Shown: in pieces, positions 46,417-54,848 of the stretch
How positions within the stretch are numbered: the stretch's first letter is position 1
Layout of the letters: every line of letters starts with the position of its first letter
Assembly: GCA_942490705.1 (NCBI GenBank)
Contig: CALNXY010000012.1
Coordinates: forward strand, 1,116,001-1,180,000
From: JAGRCP01 sp942490705
GTDB lineage: Bacteria; Chloroflexota; Anaerolineae; Caldilineales; Caldilineaceae
Direction of reading: 5' to 3'
DNA: 64,000 bases
The notes under the pieces: model-generated
The model's input: the letters and a program-made list of their open reading frames with translations, nothing else
Told to the model about the DNA's origin: nothing
Database searches by the model: none
Program-made: the position numbers and the translations under genes

Positions 46417-46534
46417 GTTGACATGTCGAAGACCACCGACTTTACGCCTTCAACGTCCCCGGCACGGGCGGCAGAATGTCCGATTAGCAGACTGGTCGCC
46501 GCCCGTGCCGGGGACGTTACGACCAAATGTCAAC
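46417..46534 (+). repeat. 118-bp palindromic element, copy A
   Basis: Ends GTTGACAT/ATGTCAAC enclose perfect 21-bp inverted arms at 46452-46472 and 46498-46518 (core CCCCGGCACGGGC). A second element of exactly the same length and about 86% identity by eye lies at 58402-58519 in the opposite orientation. The element is non-coding and sits between the deacylase and BrkB genes. It is probably a non-autonomous mobile palindrome; a structured RNA is possible. Confidence 0.7.
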
Positions 46535-46673
46535 GGGACCTAACTTGTGCATGCTCCAACAACTGACCAGTGAGTATTGAGTGCCTTTCTTGGTAGGCTT
46601 GCCCGGCGTGTTGGATCGCGCCGGGCGATTTCATCTGGCCCGCAGGGTGCAATGCATAGAAGTAGAAACGACT

Positions 46674-47639
46674 ATGGGCTTCGCAACGGCAACGTTCCAT
46701 CTATTCAAAGATGCAATCAAGGCTTATTTTGCCAACCGGGCGTCCATCTATGCTGCGGGATTGGCCTACTATGCGATCTTTGCCATCGCGCCGCTGCTGG
46801 TCTTCATCATATGGTTAGCCAGCATTTTTGTTGGGCGTTCGGCTGCCGTCGAGCAGATCAATGAACAGATTCAATATTTGGTGGGGCCTGAGGTAATTGA
46901 CTTGTTGACCGAACTTGCCCAAGCCGTCAACCAGCGAACCTTTGGCCCCGGTGCAACCATTCTCGGCCTCTTCGCGCTTATCTTCAGCGCTGCTGGCATT
47001 TTCAATCAGCTCGACAGGGCACTAAATGAAATCTGGGGCATCAGAGCCGTTCGCCCCCAGAGCATGGGCGAACGCATGATCCTGATTCGCCGCAGGGCAG
47101 CACCGGTTATCGTGCTCTTCTTTTTTGGACTGCTCTTCACTTCCAGCATCATGGTCGACACGCTGTTGGGGCTTTTCTCAAGCTTCGTGGCCGAATTTCT
47201 GCCTCAGCTACCCGATCTCTCGCTTCACATCAACCGGCTGATTATTCCACTGCTGGCCTTTGTCACGTTCTGCGTCATCTTCAAATGGCTGCCCGACGCC
47301 CATGTACGCTGGCGCGATGTGGCGGTGGGCGCACTGGTCTCGACGCTCCTCTTCCTCTTGGGCCGCGTGCTGCTCACCTTCTATCTCGATCGAAGCGGCA
47401 CTGGCGCGCTCTTTGGTACGGTCGGGTCGATTGTCGTTCTGCTGATCTGGGTCTATTATTCAGCACAGGTTCTCCTTTTCGGTGCTGAATTTACCAAACT
47501 CTATGCTGATCGTTTTGGCCAGCCAATTGTACCGCGCAGACTGGCGGCCTTCGAAGATGTACTTCATGAGCACAATGCTGCAAGCTTCGTCGGACCTAGT
47601 GCAGCGGGTATGCCAGACGATTCGCGAGAAGTCTTGTAA
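46674..47639 (+). CDS. YihY/BrkB-family membrane protein
   Basis: A 321-residue inner-membrane protein of the YihY/BrkB family with about six TM helices (YYAIFAIAPLLVFIIWLASI; TILGLFALIFSAAGIF; APVIVLFFFGLLFTSSI; LIIPLLAFVTFCVIF; LVSTLLFLLGRVLLTFYL; IVVLLIWVYYSAQVLLFGAE). The LNEIWG and GAEFTKLYA motifs are typical. Function is unsettled in the family; it was once thought to be a ribonuclease or serum-resistance factor. I chose the ATG at the start of MGFATATF; earlier in-frame codons overlap the intergenic region. It seems unrelated to the deacylase genes flanking it. Confidence 0.85.
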   Translation: MGFATATFHLFKDAIKAYFANRASIYAAGLAYYAIFAIAPLLVFIIWLASIFVGRSAAVEQINEQIQYLVGPEVIDLLTELAQAVNQRTFGPGATILGLFALIFSAAGIFNQLDRALNEIWGIRAVRPQSMGERMILIRRRAAPVIVLFFFGLLFTSSIMVDTLLGLFSSFVAEFLPQLPDLSLHINRLIIPLLAFVTFCVIFKWLPDAHVRWRDVAVGALVSTLLFLLGRVLLTFYLDRSGTGALFGTVGSIVVLLIWVYYSAQVLLFGAEFTKLYADRFGQPIVPRRLAAFEDVLHEHNAASFVGPSAAGMPDDSREVL

Positions 47640-47699
47640 GGCTTGATGATCGATTGCGCTGCATGACGTCCAGCGCCAGACTTGAGCGAGGGCACTAAG

Positions 47700-48983
47700 A
47701 TGAGCGAACACAGATCTGGACCTCACTCCAACACACGCATTGCATGGGGGGTGGGGCTATTGGGCGCTCTCCTTATTGCAGCGGTGTTCCAGTGGGCAGT
47801 TGATCCGCAACCTGTTTCCGGGAGCACAATCCCCGCCACGCCGCCACCGACAACGCCCGCTGTCACGCCAGTTGGGACAACGACGTCGCCGCCTACGCCG
47901 GGTTCGACGATTCCTGCGACGCCCCAACCCACGCCCACGGCGTCCCCAACGCCAGACTTGCCGCCGTCCCCCGAGAGCATTCCCCAAGATCTGGTCGAGC
48001 GCTACAACGTCCCGACCATCATTACGACCGAGCCGGTCTGGGTTCCAGACGAAGGCGACGGTGGGACGTGGATCACCGAATGGGAGGTGACTGCACGTTC
48101 TCGCGTTGAAGCTGTTCCCGGCGGCTGGTTGGCAATCGAATATGCGGACTCCTGGCCCACGTACCGCAGTTATGTCGGCGACAACGCGCAAGGTGAGCCG
48201 GTCTCTATTGATGTTCCGTATCCGTTTGGGCTTGACTTCGGCATCAGGAGCGTGCCGCTGCTGGGGGTCGCCGATTCCACTGCAGGCGATATGCGAATCT
48301 TCGTGTTGCCCCGTGACGCTATGCCTCTGACGGCAACCATGCGCCTAACGTTTTTTCCCGTGAGCCAGGAAATTCTGCCAGTGACGCAACTCGTCGGCGT
48401 TCAGTACGATTGGTATGATGGCAGTATCAGTACCGTTGCTATGGAACCTGTCCAGGTTGGGGCCTATGGCGGCCGTGCGCAGAATGCTTCTGTCCGATCT
48501 GATGGGACGCAAGATGGGATCTTAGATCTGTCGGTCGCGACCGTTGCGAGAGAGGCCATGACGGCAGACGCCGCTGTCCTCAGTGAGGTGAGCCTCACAG
48601 GTATCTCCGGGTCAACGTATCGCGCTGTAGAGACGGATTGGGGCACGCTCTATTTGATCGCAAACGAAGGCGTAGAGCGAGGCGCTGCGGATCTTCGCAT
48701 ACTCCAAGACAGCGCCGGCGATCTCTTCCTGGAACTGCGCTCTCTTGAGGGAGCGGAACGTCTGTTTGTGAAACTGGATCAGGGCGCAAGCAGTGCTGGG
48801 ATCGATCAGGAGCAAGAGAGGACCACCGTGAACCCGGAGGATCTGCCGAATCTGATTCTCTTTGTCTTAAATGGTTCAGGAACGATTTTGCCGGTTACGG
48901 GCGGCCTGACTGAGGGGGTCTATTATGCGGCGCCGCCTCAATTGCTGCGCACAAATCAGCTTACGCTGCCAATCATTCGATAG
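47700..48983 (+). CDS. membrane-anchored surface protein with Pro/Thr-rich stalk
   Basis: A 427-residue protein. A single N-terminal TM (WGVGLLGALLIAAVFQWAV) precedes a Pro/Thr/Ser stalk of about 75 residues containing GSTIPATP twice, then a beta-rich globular domain with no motif I recognise (WITEWEVTARSRVEAVPGGW, YDWYDGSISTVAMEPVQVGA). The domain likely faces outside. The start lies among several in-frame codons; I took the ATG nearest the charged N-terminus. Function unknown. Confidence 0.72.
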   Translation: MSEHRSGPHSNTRIAWGVGLLGALLIAAVFQWAVDPQPVSGSTIPATPPPTTPAVTPVGTTTSPPTPGSTIPATPQPTPTASPTPDLPPSPESIPQDLVERYNVPTIITTEPVWVPDEGDGGTWITEWEVTARSRVEAVPGGWLAIEYADSWPTYRSYVGDNAQGEPVSIDVPYPFGLDFGIRSVPLLGVADSTAGDMRIFVLPRDAMPLTATMRLTFFPVSQEILPVTQLVGVQYDWYDGSISTVAMEPVQVGAYGGRAQNASVRSDGTQDGILDLSVATVAREAMTADAAVLSEVSLTGISGSTYRAVETDWGTLYLIANEGVERGAADLRILQDSAGDLFLELRSLEGAERLFVKLDQGASSAGIDQEQERTTVNPEDLPNLILFVLNGSGTILPVTGGLTEGVYYAAPPQLLRTNQLTLPIIR

Positions 48984-49031
48984 TTTGTGATGTAATTCGC
49001 CGACGCAGCCCGCGGACGGGCAAAGGTGCAC

Positions 49032-50663
49032 ATGTACGAATACGATCTCTTGATCCGGAACGGAAAAATCATCGACGGCAGCGGCAATCCATGGTACCGC
49101 GGCGACGTGCTCGTGCGCGGCGACCGCATCGTGGGGGTTACGCCCGTTGGCGCGGAGCGATCTAGCGTCGCGCGCCACGTTGTCGACGCCGCCGACCTTG
49201 TCGTTGCGCCCGGCTTCATCGACATCCAGAGCCACTCCATTTTGCCGCTAATGGTGGACGGACGGTCCGTCTCCAAGCTGCTTCAGGGGGTGACGACCGA
49301 GATCATGGGCGAAGGGTGGACGCCGGCGCCGATCATTGGACGCAACACCGATCCCCTGGCCGATGTCTACTTTTCGCTCGACATCGGCGACGAGTGGCCG
49401 GCGCGCATCCACAGCTGGACCCGCTTTCGCCACTGGCTGGACGCCATGGTTGAGCATGGCGTTTCGCCCAATGTTGGCTCCTTTTTGGGGGGCGGCACCC
49501 TGCGCACCGTGGGCAAGGGCCTCGAGATGGGGCCGCCGACAGCCGGCGAGCTGGCCCTCATGCAGCAGACCATGGCCGAGGCCATGGAGGAGGGCGCGTT
49601 TGGCGTCTCCTATGCGCTGATCTATCCGCCCGATGCCTACACGGACACAGACGAGCTGGCCGCCATATGCGAGGTTGTGGCGGCGCATCAGGGTCTCTAC
49701 ATCACCCACATCCGCGACGAAGGCGACCGCCTGCAGGAGGCCATGGCCGAGGCCATCGAGCTGGGACGCCGCACCGGCGTGCCGGTGGAGGTTTATCACC
49801 TCAAGGCCTCTGGTGCGCACAACTGGCACAAGATGCCGGCCGTGATCGAGCAGATCAATCAGGCGCGCGCCCAGGGCATCGATATCACCGCCGACATGTA
49901 TCCCTACGCCGCCTCCGGCACGGGCCTGAGCGCGGTCCTGCCGCCTTGGGCCATGGCTGAAGGCAAGCTCTATGACAACCTGCGCGATCCGGAGATGCAG
50001 GCGCGGATCAAAGCCGAAATGATCCGTCCTTCGGGCGATTGGGAGCCCATGGGCACGCGTGATCCTTCTGCCGTCATGCCGATTGGTTTTGAGCAGCCGG
50101 AAAACAAACAGTATGTGGGTCGCCGCCTCACGGATATCGCGGCCGCGCGCGGCCAGGATTGGGTCGATACGGTCTTTGATCTGTTGGTGAGTGAGGAACA
50201 GCGTATTGGTACGATCTACTTCTCCATGAGTGAAGAGAATCTGCGCGTGCAGATGCAGCAGCCGTGGATTAAGTTCTCTACGGATGCCGGCGGTTTTGAT
50301 CCAATCTGGGCCGAGCCGTTGGGACCCTATCATCCCCGCGCTTATGGCACCTATCCTCGCGTATTGGGCCGCTATGTGCGTGAAGAAAGGATCATTCCGA
50401 TGGAGGATGCCGTCCGCAAGATGACGTGGTCCGTGGCCGCGCGCCTGGGCCTGCGTGAGCGGGGCTTGCTGGCTCCGGGCATGTTTGCCGATATCGTGAT
50501 CTTTGACCCCGCAACCATCACCGATCACGCCACGTTTGATCAACCCCATCAGCTCGCAACCGGGGTGCGCGACGTCTGGGTCAACGGCGTGCGCGTCGTG
50601 GCCGACGGACGCCACACCGACGCCACGCCCGGTCGCGCCGTCCGCCCGACGCCTGCTTCGTGA
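49032..50663 (+). CDS. N-acyl-D-amino-acid deacylase-like amidohydrolase 2
   Basis: A 543-residue paralogue of the deacylase encoded upstream, sharing most of its motifs (DGSGNPWYRGDVLVRGDRI, GVTTEIMGEGWTPAP, YITHIRDE, EVYHLKASG, FSTDAGG). The first His of the HxH pair is Gln66 here (GFIDIQSHS), again with Glu in MGEG. The two copies differ at that position (Leu versus Gln), so the loss is not a single mutation shared exactly. AAAGGTG lies before the ATG; a GTG two codons earlier is possible. The stop codon lies inside the first unit of a tandem repeat. Confidence 0.83.
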   Translation: MYEYDLLIRNGKIIDGSGNPWYRGDVLVRGDRIVGVTPVGAERSSVARHVVDAADLVVAPGFIDIQSHSILPLMVDGRSVSKLLQGVTTEIMGEGWTPAPIIGRNTDPLADVYFSLDIGDEWPARIHSWTRFRHWLDAMVEHGVSPNVGSFLGGGTLRTVGKGLEMGPPTAGELALMQQTMAEAMEEGAFGVSYALIYPPDAYTDTDELAAICEVVAAHQGLYITHIRDEGDRLQEAMAEAIELGRRTGVPVEVYHLKASGAHNWHKMPAVIEQINQARAQGIDITADMYPYAASGTGLSAVLPPWAMAEGKLYDNLRDPEMQARIKAEMIRPSGDWEPMGTRDPSAVMPIGFEQPENKQYVGRRLTDIAAARGQDWVDTVFDLLVSEEQRIGTIYFSMSEENLRVQMQQPWIKFSTDAGGFDPIWAEPLGPYHPRAYGTYPRVLGRYVREERIIPMEDAVRKMTWSVAARLGLRERGLLAPGMFADIVIFDPATITDHATFDQPHQLATGVRDVWVNGVRVVADGRHTDATPGRAVRPTPAS

Positions 50664-51010
50664 GTAAGCCCCGTACGAGCGGGTTGTGTGGGCGCCTGGT
50701 CCCTGGTGGCGGGGCAACGTGGAGGAAATCGCCTGTCGAGGCGGCGTCCACCCGCACGAAGGCGTGCGGACTGGGCCTGAGCCATGCTCAGTGAGCACGC
50801 CCCGTGCGAACGGGTTGTGTGGGCGCCCGGCCCTCGGTGGCGGAGCAACGTGGACGAAATCACCACTCGGGATGGCGACCGCCCGCACGTGGGCGTGCGG
50901 ACTGGGCCCAAGCCCGCTCAGTGAGCACGCCCCGTGCGAACGGGTCGTGTGGATACCCGCCCCTCGGTCTCGGAGCAACGTGAATGAAATCGTCTCTTGT
51001 GACGACGGCC
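50660..51010 (+). repeat. tandem ~130-bp direct repeats, 2.7 units
   Basis: Units begin at 50660, 50791 and 50921 (131- and 130-nt periods) with GTGAGCACGCCCCGTGCGAA or close variants. Each holds GCACG..CGTGC hairpins and a GGAGCAACGTG segment; the third unit is cut off before the sulfatase stop. Identity between units 2 and 3 is highest. It fills the 355-nt gap between two converging genes and overlaps the deacylase stop codon. A related core (TCGCACGCC/TCGTGCG) recurs on the other strand at 56584-56608. Confidence 0.75.
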
Positions 51011-51018
51011 CGCCGCGC

Positions 51019-52305
51019 TTATTCGCCTAGGGTCTGGCGCGATCGGACGTAAAACGGCGACGCAATGGGGCCATCCAGGATCGGGTCACCCGTCTCTTCC
51101 ATCCAACGCAAGAGGCGCCTCCTCAGGTCGGCAAGGACCGACGCGTAGTCTGAATCCTCAGCCAGGTTGACCCGTTCAAGCGGATCAACAACGATGTCGT
51201 ACAGCTCGAACGGCGGCCGTTCGCGCGTGATTTCACCGATCGTCTGGGGATAGATCGGGCTTTTCATGACGTCGGCCGGTACGTTGATGATGGACGCTTC
51301 CACGTTCCAGATGAGCTTGTGGCGGTGCGTGCGGATGGCGCGCTGGGGCTCATACGCGGTGTGGAAGGTCTTCTCCGCGAAGATCTCTTCCCGTGCGCTG
51401 TACGGCGCCCCCAGCAAGAGCGGAGCAAAGCTCTGGCCCTGCACGCCAGCGGGCGCCGGCAAATCTAAGACTTCTGCGATGGTCGGCGCCAAATCGACAT
51501 GGCTGATCAGCTCGTCAATGACGCGACCTCCGGTGAGGTCCAGCGCCGGCGCCAGCATGAGCAACGCGGTCTCGATACCGGGATCAAAGAGCGTGCATTT
51601 GGCGCGCGGCATGGCCAGCCCGTGGTCGGTCGTAAAGATAAGCCACGTACGCTCCATCAGCCCGGCCTCCTCCAACTTGGCCCGCACGCGGCCAACGGCT
51701 TCATCCATCGCCCCGATTACCCCTTGCAGATCCGCAAATTCCGCTTCGGCTTCCGGCGTCTGGGGCAAATAGGGCGGAATGGCAACGCCCTGGCTGCGAT
51801 CGGCCGGCGCCTGCCTGTACGCGCCATGCCCGTCTCGATGGGGCTCATCAAAGCCGATGTTGAGGAAAAACGGCTCGCATGGGGCGTCCTCAAGAAAATC
51901 GATTGCCTCGTCCGCGGTTTGACGCGCGTTTTGCGCGCGGCGGCTCTCGGCAAAGCCAAGACGGGCGACGGCATCGTCCTCCCAGGCCGTCACGTGCTGA
52001 ACGCCGACCAGAACTGTCCAGTAACCGGCGTCGCGCAGGAGGCGGGCCAAGTGCGTCTCGCCGGCGTGCAGACGCCAGTTGAAGGGCGCGTGGGCCAGGC
52101 CAAACATGCCATTGGCGTGGGGGTAACGCCCCGTGTAGAGCGCGGCGCGACTGGGGCTGCACTGGGGCGCGGTAGAGAAGCTGTTGGTGAAGCAAACGCC
52201 TTCGGCCGCCAGGCGATCAAGGTGCGGGGAGGGCACCGTGGCCTGCCCATAGGCGCCCAAATGGCGGCCCAGATCGTGGCAGTCAATGAGCACGATGTTG
52301 AGCAC
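51019..52305 (-). CDS. sulfatase (arylsulfatase/N-sulfoglucosamine-type)
   Basis: A 428-residue alkaline-phosphatase-superfamily sulfatase. The N-terminal IVLIDCHDLGRHLGAYG provides metal-site Asp residues. CSPSRAALYTGRYP is the sulfatase motif whose Cys is converted to formylglycine by FGE. FTTDHGLAMPRAK and the C-terminal LYDIVVDPLERVNLAED match the family's SGSH-like branch. No signal peptide is evident, so it acts on imported substrate. GTG start 4 nt after the permease stop; it is the last gene of the sugar importer operon. It needs a maturase encoded elsewhere. Confidence 0.88.
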   Translation of the reverse strand: MLNIVLIDCHDLGRHLGAYGQATVPSPHLDRLAAEGVCFTNSFSTAPQCSPSRAALYTGRYPHANGMFGLAHAPFNWRLHAGETHLARLLRDAGYWTVLVGVQHVTAWEDDAVARLGFAESRRAQNARQTADEAIDFLEDAPCEPFFLNIGFDEPHRDGHGAYRQAPADRSQGVAIPPYLPQTPEAEAEFADLQGVIGAMDEAVGRVRAKLEEAGLMERTWLIFTTDHGLAMPRAKCTLFDPGIETALLMLAPALDLTGGRVIDELISHVDLAPTIAEVLDLPAPAGVQGQSFAPLLLGAPYSAREEIFAEKTFHTAYEPQRAIRTHRHKLIWNVEASIINVPADVMKSPIYPQTIGEITRERPPFELYDIVVDPLERVNLAEDSDYASVLADLRRRLLRWMEETGDPILDGPIASPFYVRSRQTLGE

Positions 52306-52309
52306 AGGG

Positions 52310-53158
52310 CTAGCCTTTCACCGCGCCGGCAGTCAGCCCGGCGGCGATTCGATCCTGGAAGAGCAGCACCAGCGCAACCAGCGGCAGCGTGACGATGACT
52401 GCCGCCGCCATGATCTCGGCAACGGGTTCCTGCATGGCTTCTACGCCGCTGAACTGGGCAATCGCCACGGTCACCGTCTGCGCCGACGGGTTGGTGATGG
52501 TGAAGTTGAGCGCAAAGAGATACTCGTTCCAAGAGGTGACAAAGGCCAGCAGCCCGGTCGTCACCAGGGCCGGGGCCAGAAGGGGCAGGAGGATGTAGCG
52601 AAAGCGTTGAAACGGAGTGGCGCCGTCAACGATCGCTGCCTGCTCGATCTCTGCCGGCAAGCCCCTGAAGAAGCTGGTCAGCACCCAGACGGTGAAGGGC
52701 AGCGTGAAGACCGGGTAGGTCAAGATCAGGGCGAAGGGCGTGCCGAAGACGCCAAACTCGCGCACCACTGTGTAGAGGCCGGAGAGGATCGATATGGCCG
52801 GAAACATGGTCATTGACAAAACCAGGTAGAGCAGCGCCGTGCGCCCGCGAAAGCGCAGCCGGCCCAGCGCATAGGCGGCAAATGAGCCGACCATCAGCGC
52901 CAGTACGGTTGTGGAGCCGGCCACAAAAGCAGAGTTGCGCAGGGCGAGCAAAAAGGTGTTGTCTTGCAGCACAAAGCGGTAGTTGTCCAGCGTTGGCGCT
53001 TGGGGCAGATAGGTTGCGGTGCTAAACATCTCGTCCTCGGTCTTAAAGGAGGTCGAGACGGCCCAATAGAATGGGAAGAGCGCATAGACCGCGATGACGA
53101 TCACAAGAAAATAGAAGAACGTGCGCTGTAAGAGCGTGCTCCACTGCCAATTTTTCAT
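52310..53158 (-). CDS. carbohydrate ABC permease (MalG-type)
   Basis: A 282-residue permease with six TM segments and the EAA loop (EIEQAAIVDGATPFQRFRYI), preceded by PFTVWVLTSFFRGLP as usual for MalG. Its ATG sits right at the MalF-like stop (overlap of one base). The partner ATPase is not in this window, as usual where one MsmK/MalK serves several importers. Confidence 0.88.
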   Translation of the reverse strand: MKNWQWSTLLQRTFFYFLVIVIAVYALFPFYWAVSTSFKTEDEMFSTATYLPQAPTLDNYRFVLQDNTFLLALRNSAFVAGSTTVLALMVGSFAAYALGRLRFRGRTALLYLVLSMTMFPAISILSGLYTVVREFGVFGTPFALILTYPVFTLPFTVWVLTSFFRGLPAEIEQAAIVDGATPFQRFRYILLPLLAPALVTTGLLAFVTSWNEYLFALNFTITNPSAQTVTVAIAQFSGVEAMQEPVAEIMAAAVIVTLPLVALVLLFQDRIAAGLTAGAVKG

Positions 53159-54744
53159 CAGTCGGCCTCCACATTTAGCGCCCGGACATAGATCATCGCG
53201 AAGATGGAAATGATCAGAAAGAGTAAGATACTAACGGCCGATGCGTAGCCGTCCTGCTGGTTGTTGACCAGCGTTTCATAATTGAAGGTGGCCATGGACA
53301 ATTGCTGGCGGCCAAAGAGCACATTGAATAGGTCAAAGACGCGCAGCGCATCCAACGTGCGGAAGACGAGGGCCACGGCGATTGTCGGCCGCAGCAGCGG
53401 CAGGGTGATGGCCCAGAACTGGCGGAACTTTGTCGCGCCATCGACGTCGGCCGCCTCATAGAGATCTGAGGGGATCGACTGCAGCCCGGCCAGCAAGAGC
53501 AGGGCCACAAATGGCGCTGTCTTCCAGGCATCGACTGTAATCGCGGTGGCAAGCTGGAGTGAGACGTCCGACAGCCAGGCTAGAGGCGCATCAATGATGC
53601 TAAGGTCCATGAGGACGCGATTGACGATGCCGGCGCTCGTGTCCTTTAGCATTAGCTCCCAAAGCCTTGCTGCGACCACTGTGGGGATGGCCCAGGGAAT
53701 GAGCATGACGGCGCGCATCATGCCGCGGCCGCGGAAGCTTGAGTTGACCGTCAGCGCAATAAAGAAGGCGATCACCAATTCGAGGCTGACAGAGACGACT
53801 GCAAAGAGTACGGTCGTCCAAATGCTCTGGATGAACTCGGCATCTAGGCCGCTGATCGCCAGCGAACGCGGCGGGTCGCCTGTGGGCAGCGGAATATTCC
53901 AAACGGTCCGAAAGCCCTCTTCCAGATAGGTGCGGTCGATCGATTGCCAGCGAATCGAGCCGTCTCGCCCCACGTCGCAGGCGCCCGTTTCCTCGTCAAT
54001 GCGACAGGGAACGATGTCCAGGCGGAGGCTAAGCAACTCCTGGTAGTTTTGCAGGCCCACAAAGGAGGGGATCTCTGCGCTGGCAAAGCGCTTGTCGGTC
54101 AGGCTGCGAATGAAGGTCTGTTCCAGCGGGCGCGCCGCCACCAGCACAAAGACAGCCAGGGTCGGGATGAGGAGCGTCCACGCCAGGCGCGTCTCGCGCG
54201 ACCCCAGCCCTTCCAGGCCGTAGAAGGCGCTTTCCATGTGTTGCGTCAGCCAGTGATAGGCCCCATAGAAGAGCAGTGCCGCGCCCAGCGACGCGACCAT
54301 CGGCGTCAGGAAGGCCGGATCGAGTTGCACGGCTCGCGCGGAGACGCTCTCAGCGAGGATTCGCACCAGGTTGAAGCCGGCGACGGCAAGCAGTCCCACG
54401 ATGAGCCAGCCTAATACAACGCGCGCCCAGCGCGCAGCAACAATGTTCTGCGTGTGTAGCCAGAAGCCCAGAAAGATGGAGAGGCCGCCTAAACCGAGGG
54501 TCAACAGCGGCAGGACAATACCGAATTCTGTGAGAAAGGCCATGATGACCGACGGCGTCTCGCCATCTGGCGCAGGCATCATGCCCAGCGCCATGCGGAT
54601 ACCTTCTTCCCGGGCGATTGCCTGGCCTAACCACGCAATCATCAGAATGCCCAAGACCACGAAGAGCGCGCCAAAGAGGGTGGCGGCGAAACGTCCTGAC
54701 CTGCCTGGACTCTGTATTGGAGGCTGGAGTGAGGAAGAAGTCAT
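53158..54744 (-). CDS. carbohydrate ABC permease (MalF-type), long
   Basis: A 528-residue permease, longer than the usual 290-residue MalF-like subunits. Residues 1-165 add extra TM helices (FGALFVVLGILMIAWLGQAI; VVLGWLIVGLLAVAGFNLVR). A periplasmic domain of about 100 residues with two Cys (CRIDEETGACDVGRDGSIRW) follows TM segment LLIPTLAVFVLVAARPLEQT. The EAA loop is DLYEAADVDGATKFRQFWAI. In size and layout it resembles Trehalose/maltose MalF of larger systems. A hairpin separates it from the binding-protein gene. Confidence 0.87.
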   Translation of the reverse strand: MTSSSLQPPIQSPGRSGRFAATLFGALFVVLGILMIAWLGQAIAREEGIRMALGMMPAPDGETPSVIMAFLTEFGIVLPLLTLGLGGLSIFLGFWLHTQNIVAARWARVVLGWLIVGLLAVAGFNLVRILAESVSARAVQLDPAFLTPMVASLGAALLFYGAYHWLTQHMESAFYGLEGLGSRETRLAWTLLIPTLAVFVLVAARPLEQTFIRSLTDKRFASAEIPSFVGLQNYQELLSLRLDIVPCRIDEETGACDVGRDGSIRWQSIDRTYLEEGFRTVWNIPLPTGDPPRSLAISGLDAEFIQSIWTTVLFAVVSVSLELVIAFFIALTVNSSFRGRGMMRAVMLIPWAIPTVVAARLWELMLKDTSAGIVNRVLMDLSIIDAPLAWLSDVSLQLATAITVDAWKTAPFVALLLLAGLQSIPSDLYEAADVDGATKFRQFWAITLPLLRPTIAVALVFRTLDALRVFDLFNVLFGRQQLSMATFNYETLVNNQQDGYASAVSILLFLIISIFAMIYVRALNVEAD

Positions 54745-54803
54745 GTCTACTCAATCATTGGGGAAGGCGGAGGACACCGATATGCTGACGATTGTCGATG
54801 AGA

Positions 54804-54831
54804 GAGCGGAGCAACATTTGCTGCTCCGCTC
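54804..54831 (-). repeat. intercistronic hairpin between binding protein and MalF
   Basis: GAGCGGAGCA pairs with TGCTCCGCTC (10 bp, 8-nt loop) 18 nt beyond the minus-strand binding-protein stop. It fits differential mRNA stability within the operon. Confidence 0.6.
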
Positions 54832-54848
54832 ATGTCAATCTACCTCTG

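Noticed and set aside
49248..50978. Minus-strand open frame of 576 codons over deacylase 2 and the tandem repeats
   Set aside because: Its repeated N-terminal part is just the tandem DNA repeat translated, and the rest is antisense to a real gene.
50660..51010. CRISPR array
   Set aside because: Units are about 130 nt, contiguous without unique spacers, and number fewer than three, with no cas genes.
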